Under the pieces are notes generated by a model. That model did no database searches and was not told the origin of the DNA. It was given only the letters and a program-made list of their open reading frames with translations. A DNA stretch of 64,000 nt from Platycnemis pennipes (taxonomy: Eukaryota > Arthropoda > Insecta > Odonata > Platycnemididae). The stretch spans positions 76,379,672-76,443,671 of the forward strand of contig OW121857.1 in NCBI GenBank assembly GCA_933228895.1, read 5' to 3'. Below are positions 45,926-56,835 of the stretch, in pieces. Every line of letters starts with the position of its first letter. Positions within the stretch are counted from its first letter, which is position 1. Both the position numbers and the translations under genes were made by a program.

Positions 45926-47776
45926 CGTGAAATTTCTAACTGCCGATTTCCTTCTCTACCGCTTTCTCATGATTCTCTACCCCCTCCATTTGTACCATAA
46001 TAAATATAATCTGAAAACCAAACATTGCATCACTGACTATATTTTCTGTCTATACTGACTGACTATACTATATCTTTGGACTTCCTCTATCTTGATCTCT
46101 TGAAAGAAATTTTTATTTACAATTTTTTTCTCACGACATCTCTCCTTTGACAAATACTTTTGAAAGAAATGTATTTCCTTCAAGAAAATATTCGACGATA
46201 CTTCACCAAGTATCATCGAAAAGGAAAGATTTATTTATTTAAAAAAATCATCAAGATAACATTGTTGACAATATCTCACCGTTCATAAAATATGGACAAG
46301 TAGCGTTGGAGAATGTTGGAAATTATGATGATAAAGACATTTATAGAAAAGAACAATTGCAACGTCGCTGCGGCAATTATCATACAGATTAATGAGGAAA
46401 GGTCTTGGCCTCATGGTATCATTTTAATCTTTTACGCGGTGTGGTGTTGCTGAATTTAGTTAGTGTAGACCACACCGCCACAAAGCGTTGAGAAATAAGC
46501 GCGGACACGTATTTCTGTGGCAGGGATCGGCATTCATTACCCATTCCCCCAGTCACCTATTCCCGAAAACCGCCTTCCGCGCCGACAAACGCGACGGTGT
46601 TTAGTCAAGCACTTCATCCAAATGGCCCACAGTATTAAGTGCAAAGGCGAAGGCTTGAAGGGTTATTCTTGCCGAGGACGACACAAACAGTTTTCGCGAG
46701 AGGTCAGAGTTCATCGCACTACTGCTATACTATGCTAATGAGCCTGTTTTTACGCAGGCCGAATAAGCTTCAATATAGAAAAAAAAGCGCAGAACCAAAA
46801 TGATTGGAAAAGAAAAAGATTTTAAGCTTCCAGGAAGACGCTAGAGAATCCATATAAAAGATGCAATTTTTATCATGGTGATGAAAAAAGTTCAGCATTT
46901 TTCATGGCAGGTAAATAACTTTTTTATTACATACATACGTATATTTTCAGAAATTCGCCAAAAATATAGAAAGTTAAGGATTGTGAACTAGCCTCGGAAA
47001 ATCTTTACGGAGTTACCCGCTGATTGCGTTAATTAGGTAAGAAATAGATTTTCACAGACAAAAAAACCATTCGCATTAACCGAGGCTTGCACCCGATACC
47101 CTTGATTAATTAGTCAGCTGCTTTAGCCGGATACCAAGGTGAGAATTCAACGGAGAAAATGGATGCCAGGTCTTTGTTTATGTCGGCCAGATCGATTAGA
47201 AGAGTTTGGCTACCTGGTTAGCATACTGATACTGAAATTAAGAAAGTAATTACCCTGCCAAATTATACATTTAATAGTGAGAACCATGGGAAGGTACGAA
47301 ATAAAAGTTCTAATTAGTTCTCGATTACGTACGCTCAAATTGTTTCTAAGACTCATGGTGCTTAATTGGTAATTCTTCTCTCTAGACTTGAAATATTTTC
47401 ACTGAATATTTCTTGAGGTACTTGAAGGCTCTCCAGAGCTTGAAATCGCTGTCAGCAATTTCTGGTTTCACTCCTAAATATTATTTCAGCTTAATAATAA
47501 TTATATCCTCTTACTTCCCTTATATTTCCGGAGTTTCCTAGGCATAAAGAAAGAATTTGGAACATGCACTAAGAGACGCGATAGTAAATTCATATCCCCA
47601 TTGGCCATGAATAAAATATAAAGGGAGTTGATAAATTTCTAAGCTAATATTAAGCATGTACCGTAAATAAAATCAGATGAGGTAGGTAACTGCCACTAAT
47701 TAAATAACAGCTTTAAAAGAAAAACCACAGGAAATACGACATTCTATAAAAAATGAGACAGTAAATGCTGTACCAC
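45926..47776. other. No supported gene
   Basis: Contains a small hairpin: GCGGTGTGGT (46436-46445) pairs with ACCACACCGC (46469-46478). The plus frame 46517-46738 (73 codons) has no domain. A weakly tRNA-like patch is at 47077-47147 (minus). Otherwise AT-rich. Confidence 0.45.
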
Positions 47777-48640
47777 AATCATCATCGGTCAACAAAACTG
47801 ATATTAGCTTGACGCAGCTCTCTACTTGGTTCACCAACCAGCTAACCTCTTCGTATTTAGACAATGGGGTCGTTTACCATATTTTTTTTATTGCCGAATC
47901 TGATAGAGTTTGTAAAATAAAAGGACCCGTATTTTTCCGTTTTCTGATCCGACAATTATTTCCCGAGTTATAAGCGGCGAAAAACTGATGTTCTTAACCC
48001 TTTCGGAAAAGTGGGTGTGGTGCAACCTCTGACGTATATCTACTTCGTCCAATCACAACTGAGCCCGCGAAGCTACTTCGCCTTATCGCAAAGGGGGGGA
48101 CACAGCTGACTCGGCCAATGGGAGCGATTTCGACAGCATCTGTGCGAGCAGACCTTCCGAGAACCCCCCTCCACTCCCTTCCCCCTCCCCTGAAAGCAGT
48201 CAAGGACGGGAGGAAATTGACGTCAATGTTATCACAGCAGTTTTTTCGGTGGGCGTCACCTTTTGCTTATTTTAATTTTTGATTTATGAGTGAATGGTCG
48301 TGGTTAGAAGATTAATTTTTTCACTAAAATTCGTCTTTCGTTTCCATCTAACGATTTCGTGTAGAAAATTGCGATTTCGGTTCCGAGTAAACGCCCCCAT
48401 TCTTCTCTTTATGATTATTAACCACTTTCTCTATACCTCTTTCTCTATTGTATATCTCTTGCGAGGTCTTTTTTTCGATTCTATTCCATTGACGATTGTC
48501 TTTATCAGACCATCATGACTCAAGATATGGCCAATTATTCCGTTTTCTTTTTTCAAGCATTCGCAAGATTTCTCCTTTATCTCATTCTTCTTGGGACTTA
48601 GTCCGTAACTTGGTGGATAAATTTTACATCCATCATCCTA
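47777..48640 (-). mobile_element. NLR-2 fragment split by the 537-bp element
   Basis: 47777-47863 is the family's 3' end (CAATCATCATCGGTCAACAA ... ACCTCTTCGTATTTAGAC). After the insertion (47864-48400) the copy resumes at 48401 with TCTTCTCTTTATGATTATTA and continues through GACGATTGTCTTTATCAGAC, ATCATGACTCAAGATATGGC to about 48640. Removing the insert gives a junction close to GAC-AATTCTTCTCTTT, which matches the uninterrupted copies (e.g. GACGTAATTCTTCTCTTTTA at 10257). Coding capacity is gone. Confidence 0.8.
47864..48400 (+). mobile_element. 537-bp terminal-inverted-repeat element, copy 2
   Basis: Same ends (ATGGGGTCGTTTACC ... CGAGTAAACGCCCCCAT), length and order as 22802-23338, with scattered substitutions. 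The empty-site comparison with other NLR-2 copies leaves AT at both borders: either a 2-bp target duplication with the element starting at GGGG, or AT as part of the termini. It carries no transposase. Confidence 0.85.
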
Positions 48641-49544
48641 GATTTTTTATTAGGCTAAATCTGGATTGTCTCTAATTTGGAATACAAACATTAAGTCATG
48701 AGCTATGGTGTTTTGTGGTGCTCAACCATGAGCATAAAGAAGATTCAAGTGAAATTCCATCACGATGATACTGAGATTATTTATTCTGAATAAGTTCGCT
48801 TCCGGTAGATAAAAGTTGAAACATGACCGAAAACTTCAAGTAGTACTGTAGTGGAGCCAATTCGAACCACGAATTCTTTGCCAAAATAATGAGCATGAAA
48901 TACTTCAGACGTCTTCTCCCACGAATGTAATTGTTGGGGCAGGGACACGAAAATATTAGATGGCAATGAAAACTCTGGAAAACGGGAGGCGGAAACTCTG
49001 GAGAGGATGCTCACAGGAAACATCCTTCATGCGAGTCTCAGAATTTTGAATCAATGAAGTCCACCACCACAAATGAGGGTGGAGTGGTGGGCGTTAAGTT
49101 TGGGACGGAACGAGCCGGGGTTGCAGTCAAAATTACCCTTTTCCGCAGACGACCTCAAATGTCGAGCCTAAAATTTGGTTGAATGGTCCATTCCCACATC
49201 CGACTCCGGGTAAAATCGTGAACGGAGTTTGTAATAACTCCCCTCGAAAAAAAAGGAAACTGCTCATTTCCGTGCTCAATAACCCTGGCTCACAATAACA
49301 TTGAGCCAGACCGTGGTTAACCAAGAATAAAAAACATGATAAAAAGCAGCAAGAAGAGATTGCAAACGCATTTTTTTGCCTTCTGTAAGTACCATACAGG
49401 TCCAGAGGACATGGTAATCATGACGAACAAGTGAATTACTTAGAAATGAAAACGGAGCTGATATTAAAGAGGAAAAACTTTTGTAATACGTTCAATTCCT
49501 GGTATCGCTCCAAAAAAAGTCTATAACATCTAACTCATCCGCTG
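48641..49544. other. Nothing recognised
   Basis: The minus frames 48781-49023 (80 codons) and 49133-49324 have no domain. Confidence 0.45.
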
Positions 49545-49740
49545 GCTCCGGGGGCGGCGGGGTAAATCTATCGCCTGCCGTTCCGAGGGTAGCGGATTTG
49601 AATCCCGCCCGGTGAGGATTTTCACTTTCCGGAGCGTGGATGTTTGTATCGTCCAATCTGTTAATTGGAAGAGAGAACTTTCAGTCCTGAAATTCGCAGA
49701 TTAAGATAAGACAAAGATAAACAAATAAAAGTAACGCACT
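49545..49740 (+). repeat. tRNA-derived SINE-like element
   Basis: The plus strand has TGGCTCCGGGGGCGG (A-box region), CGCCTGCCGTTCCGAGGGTA and GCGGATTTGAATCCCGCC (B box) at tRNA spacing. A body follows with GTTTGTATCGTCCAATCTGT, then an A-rich end AAGATAAACAAATAAAAG. It belongs to a different family from the main SINE. Acceptor-stem pairing is not evident, so it is not a functional tRNA. Confidence 0.6.
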
Positions 49741-49926
49741 GTGGACCAAATATATGGATGATCTTTAAATCTCACAAAAGTTAAAAGACCTGGAACATAA
49801 AAAAATAAATCATGTTTCTAGTGAAAATGTTCGGCATTTCGATTTTTTTCAGTGTAATACTCAATCCAACGCAATAAACTAAAAGAATATTCCAGCACAA
49901 AATATGATCAAATTCTTCCACGATTT
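49741..49926. other. Short AT-rich spacer
   Basis: Nothing recognised. Confidence 0.4.
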
Positions 49927-50220
49927 CATCATCATGGGTCAACAATCCTAGTATTGGTATGAGCAGCCATCCACTCGATTCTTCTATCGGCCAACCCCTT
50001 CATAAAAATGTAATTCCTCTCTTTCACATCACTTACGACCTATTCTATATAACTCATACGAGGCCTTCCTTTTCCATTTTTCCCGTTCACTTTTCCCTCG
50101 ACGATTGTCTTCATCGGGCCATCGTGTCTTAGGATATGGCCGATTATGTTATCCCCACTTCTTTTTAGAGCTTTCAGCAGACTTCTTTTTTCTCCCACTC
50201 TTCATAAGACTTCTTCATGA
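49927..50220 (-). mobile_element. NLR-2 retrotransposon 3' end (short)
   Basis: Terminal motif at 49927-49975. Sense blocks for V-K-E-R, G-K-x-G-K-G-R-P-R and G-H-I-x-x-H-D-x-x-M-K are visible up to CTCCCACTCTTCATAAGACT. Truncated at about 50220; frames are broken. Confidence 0.75.
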
Positions 50221-50589
50221 TTTATGGAGCATTAAGTCAACCGTATAGTCAATAGAAGAGAAACACGACTAATTGTGAGAAAGAAATCTTGGAAATGGCA
50301 AAAAAAAAATATTCTACCCGATAACTAAACTTCTAAAAAATTCAATAAATAAGCAGATAGACAACAGGTATATTGAAATTATACCTACCAATGGAATATA
50401 GAGCGAATTCAGTAAAGGCAATAAATGGATATGTACGGGGAGATCATAACTTCCTATATTTTAACCCCACTGTGTGAAATAGTTAGTATTGTTTCTTGGG
50501 TCAAACAACTCTGACTAAATTAATAAACACTCTCATAGAGGATAGGGAGTCAAAGTACTGAATTTGAAAGATTGAGTTTTATAATGGCT
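50221..50589. other. Nothing recognised
   Basis: AT-rich. Confidence 0.4.
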
Positions 50590-51019
50590 CTTCCAGGGGT
50601 AACCTTGCGGTCCTCACCCCAATATTCCGACCGGTAGAGAACTAGCATAAGCCGGAGATCATTCATGAATACGTACTATAAGATACCAATTATAATTTCA
50701 ACTTTTTTAGTTTCCCATTCAAGGTTGCCCTTCCCCATGGACTACGCCTTGTCGTGGTGGGATTGGGGCTTGCGTGTTCCCGTGACCCCTAGAGCTACAC
50801 TGGCGGGAGTAACTAATATTGCTCCTGGTAGGGTCACCCATGCCAGACAGGTCGAAGGGTAGGAGCCTGACGAAAGGTAGTCCACGTACCGTACTCGCAG
50901 CGTCTGTTCCTCAGTGAGGCGGCTGTGAGAAGGCGTCTGACCCCAGTGGGGCGGCCTAACAAGTGATGGTGTCACGTTAAAAACACTATTGAGGCAGGCA
51001 ACGGGAAACCACCTCAATT
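50590..51019 (+). other. GC-rich block resembling a retrotransposon 5' leader
   Basis: 50720-51015 (GGTGGGATTGGGGCTTGCGT, GGTAGGGTCACCCATGCCAG, then ACAGGTCGAAGGG, CCAGTGGGGCGGCC and GGCAACGGGAAACCACCTCA) is GC-rich and sharply different from its flanks. The ending GGCAACGGGAAACCACC is a motif I associate with 5' leaders of insect endonuclease-RT (RTE/I-type) elements, from memory. A minus frame (51017-50742, 91 codons) and a plus frame (50665-50862) overlap, and neither has a domain. No coding sequence for an endonuclease follows. Confidence 0.4.
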
Positions 51020-51215
51020 AAACTCTCCCAAGATCACAATTCAAGGTTGGGTTTATCAAGTAGAATTAGCTTTTTAAGTGCTCCTCCAGGTTGTGTCATA
51101 TCGCGACGTCTACATTTAAACGTAAGCCAAAGACTTCAGCAACTTGACTTCAAATTCGCAACCTTCGTGTTTGAAGGATTATGCGCTACAGACTCAGCTA
51201 TAGAGGTTGACATTT
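51020..51215 (-). repeat. tRNA-derived SINE-like sequence
   Basis: The minus-strand head at 51215-51150 reads TATAGCTGAGTCTGTAGCGC (A box region) and GAAGGTTGCGAATTTGAAGT (B box region). The body towards 51020 includes TACGTTTAAATGTAGACGTC. Confidence 0.5.
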
Positions 51216-51279
51216 GAAGTCATGGTGGGACTGGCGGCTTACGTTATTTCCACAATGGAGGATAAATCGGTATTTTGGA

Positions 51280-51480
51280 TGCGTAGGAAGTCATGGAATC
51301 TGAGGAGGAAAGGAATAAAAAGGAACCCGACAACTTCATTCGTCCACTCTTTCACAAAATTCGCAGTCTGATATAACGTCCGATTCAACGGTCATAGGGC
51401 TGAACTTGAATCGCTCTCTTCACGACGCGAATAGAAATCACCAGTTCACTGAAAAAATCTGCTAGGGTCACCACAAGAAA
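51280..51480 (-). repeat. SINE body fragment (main family)
   Basis: The minus strand carries AGTTCAGCCCTATGACCGTT then GAATCGGACGTTATATCAG, matching the CCGTTGGATGGGACGT block of the main SINE, and the pyrimidine-rich end TTCCTTTTTATTCCTTTCCT. The tRNA-like head is not recognisable. Confidence 0.5.
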
Positions 51481-52659
51481 TAAGCTCTCGGAATGGTTAA
51501 ATAGTAACTACACTAGATACCAGACCAATCACACCCCTAGATGAGGTCATTTTTACCATGAAGGATAGACAGGCGGAGGAGTATATATGGATATGAATTC
51601 TGGTCAGTCAGAGGCAGAGTGAAGTTCGGCGACGGCATTTAATTTATAGTACATTCCTACCTTGAATTGCGCATTACAGGTCAATTTAACATCGAGCCGC
51701 CGAGAGTTCCAAGAATTTTTTAGCACTACAGATATTTTTCTAATAGGCTACCCGACATCTATTAACAGGAATACCGCACGATGTTTCACAGGCCAGGCCC
51801 AAAACAAAGGCCTCATCAAGGGAGCGCTATAGGTACCACCTATTAATTGAATTTGGTTTCGGTTTAAAAATTGGCTCCGATTGATTGGGGGCGCTGGAAT
51901 TTAATAACTATGCACAAAGGCGTCACACCAACGCGGTTGGCAAGTATAATGATACTAAAGAATAGCCGATTGCCCAATCGGCATTAATTCATGAACACCA
52001 TAATATTATGCAATCAGCAAAGTGATAAAAATTTCATTAGGAAGATGCTAAGAAAGAGTTTATACCAAATAATTGCACAACGAGTCAATATTAGATCCAT
52101 TTAAGATGAAACGAAAGGAGTATTTGGGACTAAAACATCCCTTATCAACTTACCAGCAATTAAGTGGTGCCAATTAATGACCAAACAGCCGATATCCATG
52201 CCGAAAGACAAATCACTGGCCTTTAATTTCTCTGCAAATCCCAAATTCAAATCAAAAAGGGAACAGGATTTTAACAAGATACCACCGCTACCGCCCGAAG
52301 TCGAACCGAGGCTTGCAGGATGAATGGAAAGTGCTGTAGCATTGAAACCAAATTCACCTCAAACAATTTATTTCTAGCTTTTGAAAGATAGAGAATATTC
52401 CTGAAAGAAAACGAAAGGTTTCCATAAGTATCTATTTCTAATTTCACCATGAGTATTGACATAAATGTATTTTAGAACACTATGAAATTCCGAATTGATT
52501 TTATTCGTGAGTAATAATGGCATTTTGATATCAATGTAACTCATAATCATTACCATCTAACGTCATTTCTGTAACCTAAGTGATGGAAATACATATTCCG
52601 AAACAGAAAAACTCGGACGAAGATATTAGAGTATACCTATTAGGCCGGGTAAATAATAT
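51481..52659. other. Nothing recognised
   Basis: AT-rich, without supported frames or shared repeats. A short GGTTCGACTTCG (minus, about 52300) resembles a B box but lacks the rest of a tRNA. Confidence 0.45.
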
Positions 52660-52703
52660 ATCTCGGCGAGGTAAAGTCCTCGCGGACTTTACCTCGCCGA
52701 GAT
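52660..52703. repeat. Perfect 20-bp hairpin, 4-base loop
   Basis: 52660-52679 (ATCTCGGCGAGGTAAAGTCC) pairs perfectly with 52684-52703 around TCGC. It is the GC-rich, most stable simple hairpin in the window outside the retrotransposon ends. No poly-T follows immediately. Confidence 0.9.
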
Positions 52704-53339
52704 CGAGTCTCACCTGGGTAGGTTTTCTCCACCCAGGGCATGGATGTTTACCAAGCTCTGTTGTTTCAGCCCCTGGGAAACCATATGACAGGCAAATACC
52801 TATTGGGATCCCAGGTATAAATGGACAAAAAGAATGGTCCAGATGCAAAAAAAATTGTATGACAGTATCACAAAGCACTACACGACTGTAGAGGGATGGA
52901 CTGACGTAACACTTACATTGAATTAGAGAAGGAAATGCTTACACGGAGAGTTTCGTCAGCATATCATTTAGTAGCCCATCTCAACTGACTCATCCCGAAC
53001 AACAAGCTGAAGAGCCCGCATTCATGCACCAGCTGTCCAAACACCAAGTAGAATTCTCATACTGACACAGCTGAGTCAGCATGCCCGCCAAGCTCCATTG
53101 TCAGGCCCTTTTACGTAGGGAAAATTCGATGACTTATTTCATTTACGAGGAAACAAAAGGCGTGAACATTTCAACGGCAACAAGGTTAACCCATGTGAGG
53201 AAAAAGAAAGAAACCTTTCCAGGAATACATGACGAGAGGCGAATAGCTCAAAAGGACCGACATGTGCGCTAATGAAGGATCGATATCCCGCTGAGTTCGA
53301 ATATTGAATGACAAGCATGCACATGCGAGGGTGACCCTG
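52704..53339. other. Nothing recognised
   Basis: A plus frame 52580-52891 (103 codons) and a minus frame 52878-52576 (100 codons) overlap through the hairpin. No domain; mutually exclusive. Confidence 0.4.
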
Positions 53340-53780
53340 AAGGGAGCTTCTTTCCCGCTGCCCCCTCTCCTTCTCAAAACCCCTAGCTAAGGCATTTCAC
53401 CTCACCCTCTCCCCTGGGCTTCCGCATCTCCCTTCTCACATTCTCAAAGGTTTCTCTGAACTCACCTCCATCCCAACTTCCTCACCCTATCGCATCATTT
53501 CCGATTCCCTTTCTGCCTACTCACCACAGGAATACCTACCTTCCCCAAGAAGGTTCTCTTCTATTCCTGTCTCACTCTTCCGGTTTTTTTATTCAATCCA
53601 CTCCTATTCCATCTCCTCCTGCCGAAAACTTCCCCGTCCATATCTCTCTCCCCATCTTCCTCATCCACCTCTCTACGTTCCGCGTATTTTTTCTTATTCC
53701 CCCCAGCCACACATGTTCTCCTCCCACGTGCCTCTGTTTGCCCATCACGCACGTCGTACCGTCTATTCTCTGGACTATTT
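53340..53780. repeat. Polypyrimidine-rich tract (CT-rich plus)
   Basis: CTCACCCTCTCCCCTGGGCT- and CATCTCCTCCTGCC-type sequence with few purines. Like the 5.4-kb and 61.8-kb tracts. Confidence 0.6.
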
Positions 53781-53872
53781 TACACCAGGATTGTTATTGA
53801 ACAGGCTGATGCAACATCAGTTTGAGCAATCGTGCACGTAAGACTACATCTTCACGCGTTAATTACCAAGCG

Positions 53873-53915
53873 ATCCACCTCGAGGGTGTGTGGCAGAGGG
53901 TGAGTTATTGACCCA
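53873..53915 (-). mobile_element. NLR-1 3' terminal motif only
   Basis: GATCCACCTCGAGGGTGTGT then GGCAGAGGGTGA is the reverse complement of the NLR-1 end (compare 8454-8490). No RT is readable. Confidence 0.6.
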
Positions 53916-54020
53916 CGGGCCTTTGCCTTATCAAGCTAATGCGCAGATCGCCACGCTACCCAGGATACAAGATACCAAATCAATTTTAGGAGTATTTATA
54001 AGAGCTAGGTCCAATTGGCC

Positions 54021-54235
54021 ATTCATCACCATTAGCCATCAATCCTCAGATTGGTTTGACGCAGCTCTCCACCGAGTTCTACTATCGACTAATCTCTTCA
54101 TATATACGTATTTCTTCTCTTTCTCATCCTTCATCACTTGTTCCATATATCTCACACGAAGCCTTCCTTTGCCATTCTTCCCGTTCACTTGTCCTTCACT
54201 GTCCCGTTCACAGGCCGTCATGATTTGGCCATTAC
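54021..54235 (-). mobile_element. NLR-2 retrotransposon 3' end (short)
   Basis: Terminal motif 54021-54070 (ATTCATCACCATTAGCCATC then AATCCTCAGATTGGTTTGAC). Minus frame 54221-54039 reads GQVNGKNGKGRLRVRYMEQV then MKDEKEKKYVYMKRLVDSRT and RWRAASNQS. The upstream end is at about 54235 after an indel in the G-H-x-L-R-H-D region. Confidence 0.8.
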
Positions 54236-54439
54236 GGTCCTTTATTGCAATGTGTATGTTGATTGGGCTTCAAGGAAGCCACTGTCCACGAAGCTATATC
54301 CTATAAGTTACCGCAAAGAGTAATATGTCAAAAGGTTTGTGGTTCGATTCTCGGTCTAAAAGCTTTTTTCCTCTGGCAAGTTTCAACACGCCGGCCGTAC
54401 ATAACAGACAAGTAAAATGTTAGAGATGTGGTTTAAAGA
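54236..54439. other. Spacer with an isolated B-box-like site
   Basis: GGTTTGTGGTTCGATTCTCG (54339-54358) contains a good polymerase III B box, but I see no matching A box or stems, so no tRNA is called. Confidence 0.4.
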
Positions 54440-54745
54440 TGGGTAATTTGGTGGAGGTAACAGTATTTCAAGGAAAGGAGGAAGGACGGAGAGAAACACA
54501 GCGTCGGCATTAGCCTGCTCTTAACGAAAGGTGCCAAAGAGTCTACAGTTTACCATCTCATCCGATGGATGGAGTTAAAATTATTTAACTCCATCTGTTA
54601 AGTTAGAACCTTAAAATGTTCTACACAAGATACGTGACACTCAAGTAAGTACCGATACAAATGAGAAATCTCTCTCCTTGCTGGAATTCAAACCTGGGAC
54701 CTCGTAATGGGAGGGCAATACTCTAGCTACCACACCAACCCCATC
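54440..54745 (-). repeat. tRNA-derived SINE (main family, fullest copy)
   Basis: Minus-strand order: head GTGTGGTAGCTAGAGTATTG, CCCTCCCATTACGAGGTCCC and AGGTTTGAATTCCAGC; body TACTTGAGTGTCACGTATCT and AACTCCATCCATCGGATGAG; 3' part CACCTTTCGTTAAGAGCAGG, CTAATGCCGACGCTGTGTTT and CTCTCCGTCCTTCC. An internal hairpin GGAGTTAAA/TTTAACTCC lies at 54573-54596. It defines the block order used to recognise the other copies. Confidence 0.8.
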
Positions 54746-55959
54746 CACAAATGTTGTACTAATGTTTACATTATATACCTGAGAGATTACCACAGAGTAG
54801 CAGGCGGGACACACTACACATATCAGTTACATCAAATAGGTAAGGTAATATTCCTGAATTACTAAAACATGCACTTAATTTTCTAATAATTCATGTAAAT
54901 ATGGATTAATCACCAAATATCTGCACATATTAATCTTGTCCCAGTTAAATTTTGTAAAAGTATCATGGAATGACTAGTCTTTATGTTGCTATGGTCATGG
55001 ATTGCCAGAATGAATGCATAACGACTTTGCACACTGCATTTTTTGTAAATTTCTGCCCTTAACCATCCTTCCTCCCACTCTCTCGTCCGAAGAATCACCC
55101 TTGACTATTTCGAGAAGGCGGGGAGCGATTTAGCTCCCGTCTCGAAACGAGTCCTTACTCATCGCCACCACCGCCATAAATTGTCACCATGAAATTTTAA
55201 TATACGGCGTAACACATGCTTATTCATTTCCGGTGGAGCAGACAGCCAAATGTGAGAAGAAAATGAACAATACCCAGCGAGCGGATTAAAACGGGAGAGA
55301 AGACATTGCCGCCAGGCGTCTGACGTTAGTGTAATAACACATAGGTATTTATCCATACGAACTTATTTCACTTCTTCCGTATTTCGTGACTCGAAAATGT
55401 CGTTATCGCGTAATTAGAATTTTTCTTTTTCCATATGTTGCATAAAAATTATATTTCATTAAATTAAAGAGGATTGGTTTGGTGTAGCAGCTTCCCATTT
55501 CCTGCCTTTGATTCAAGCCTCGGCGCAAGCGAAGTTTCAAATGGTATATGGGTCCCCACTTAAATGTTTTCTGATGAGTATTTCGAGTGCAGTTCTCCGT
55601 CCGATGGATGTTAGTTACAGACGAACTTAAGTTAACAGTTGACAAATGCCAACATCTGGTTTCATTCCATCTTCCTTCACGGTGAAAATCCTACCGCCAC
55701 CCAGATACCCACCAATCCTAAATGTCGCCATGATATTTGGTTATGGTCGTTTCGCTACTTACATGAAAATAAGAGGTAGAATACTGTTACATCTTGGAAC
55801 CAGTTATATAGACATAGAGTAGAATCGATCAGCAAAATGGGAAAAGGGAGTTAGAGTAGCCAAAACGGAACATGAGAGAAGTTGTATCTCAAAAATGCAT
55901 TGTATTGAGCAATTCCGATGTCTAGCAGCTGCACTTATTCGGGGGAAGCGACCTAAGGC
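54746..55959. other. Nothing recognised
   Basis: Minus frames of 62-80 codons (54910-55098, 55159-55356, 55403-55645) have no domain. Confidence 0.45.
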
Positions 55960-56275
55960 TAAGGTCATTTGCGCCATTTAGGATTACTTAGGATAGGTGG
56001 ATAAGTGGATATTGGTAAAAATTTTTAAGCAAGGAGGAAAGGAGCATCGAATTCCGCCGGTAGTTTTTTCCCCATATTAACGAAAAGCATAAAGGGATCC
56101 ACAGTTTAACAGCTCATCCGACGGACAAAATACTGCAATCGAAGTCCTTTCAAGATAGCACTGCTTGAGTGCGTAATTCCGACGAAAAAATCTCCCCACT
56201 GTATGGATTCGAATTCGGGTTCTTGAGATAGGAAAACAGCATTATTCCGATCCCTTTTTAAGTCACGGTACCGAT
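55960..56275 (-). repeat. tRNA-derived SINE (main family)
   Basis: Minus-strand head with TCAAGAACCCGAATTCGAAT then CCATACAGTGGGGAG. Body with CGTAATTACGCACTC-like text, TATTTTGTCCGTCGGATGAG then CTGTTAAACTGTGGATCCC, and 3' part ATGCTTTTCGTTAATATGGG. Confidence 0.7.
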
Positions 56276-56835
56276 TTATATGCCTCCTTGACCCTCAGTA
56301 GATTATGCATGGAGGAAGACGTGAAAATGTGAATAATGTTCCTCCTTTGCTCTGGGTCTTATGATCCAAGATCTCTATCTTTATTTTGACCTCTTAGGAC
56401 GTGATTGCTCTTTCTAATGATGTAAAGGCTCTTTAGGGAGACTGATGACACGACGGACAAAGGAAGTCGTTCGTACCCCATCACTCACAAGATGCTGATA
56501 AGAGCGCGGCGGCGAAGAGAGACGTTCCGGATATTTTTTCGGGGAATTAATTTCATTTGAAAGAATTTTCCGGAATGTTCAAGCCGCACGGATAAGAAGA
56601 GGTTATCTCCATCAAGGAGTAATTTACACATTTGTACGTTGGCGTACACTTTTCTTTAGTAAAAACGGAACGTTATTTATTTGATGAGGGATGGTTTTAA
56701 TGGATACTTTTTTACTATTATTATTGTATCGTAGGTTTCCGCGGCGTTCTCGATTCGTGGATCTCCTTATCTTTCCGGGTTTTCCGTCGGTGTTGGTACT
56801 TCGACCTATTTATATCCCGTGAAATCCAAGTGACA
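56276..56835. other. Nothing recognised
   Basis: No frames or shared repeats. Confidence 0.45.

Noticed and set aside
47077..47147. Weak tRNA-like patch on the minus strand
   Set aside because: Box matches are poor and no known SINE body follows.
49545..49625. Functional tRNA gene
   Set aside because: A and B boxes are present but the arms do not fold into a full cloverleaf and a SINE-like body follows.
54339..54358. Isolated polymerase III B box suggesting a tRNA gene
   Set aside because: No A box at the right distance and no pairing acceptor or anticodon stems.
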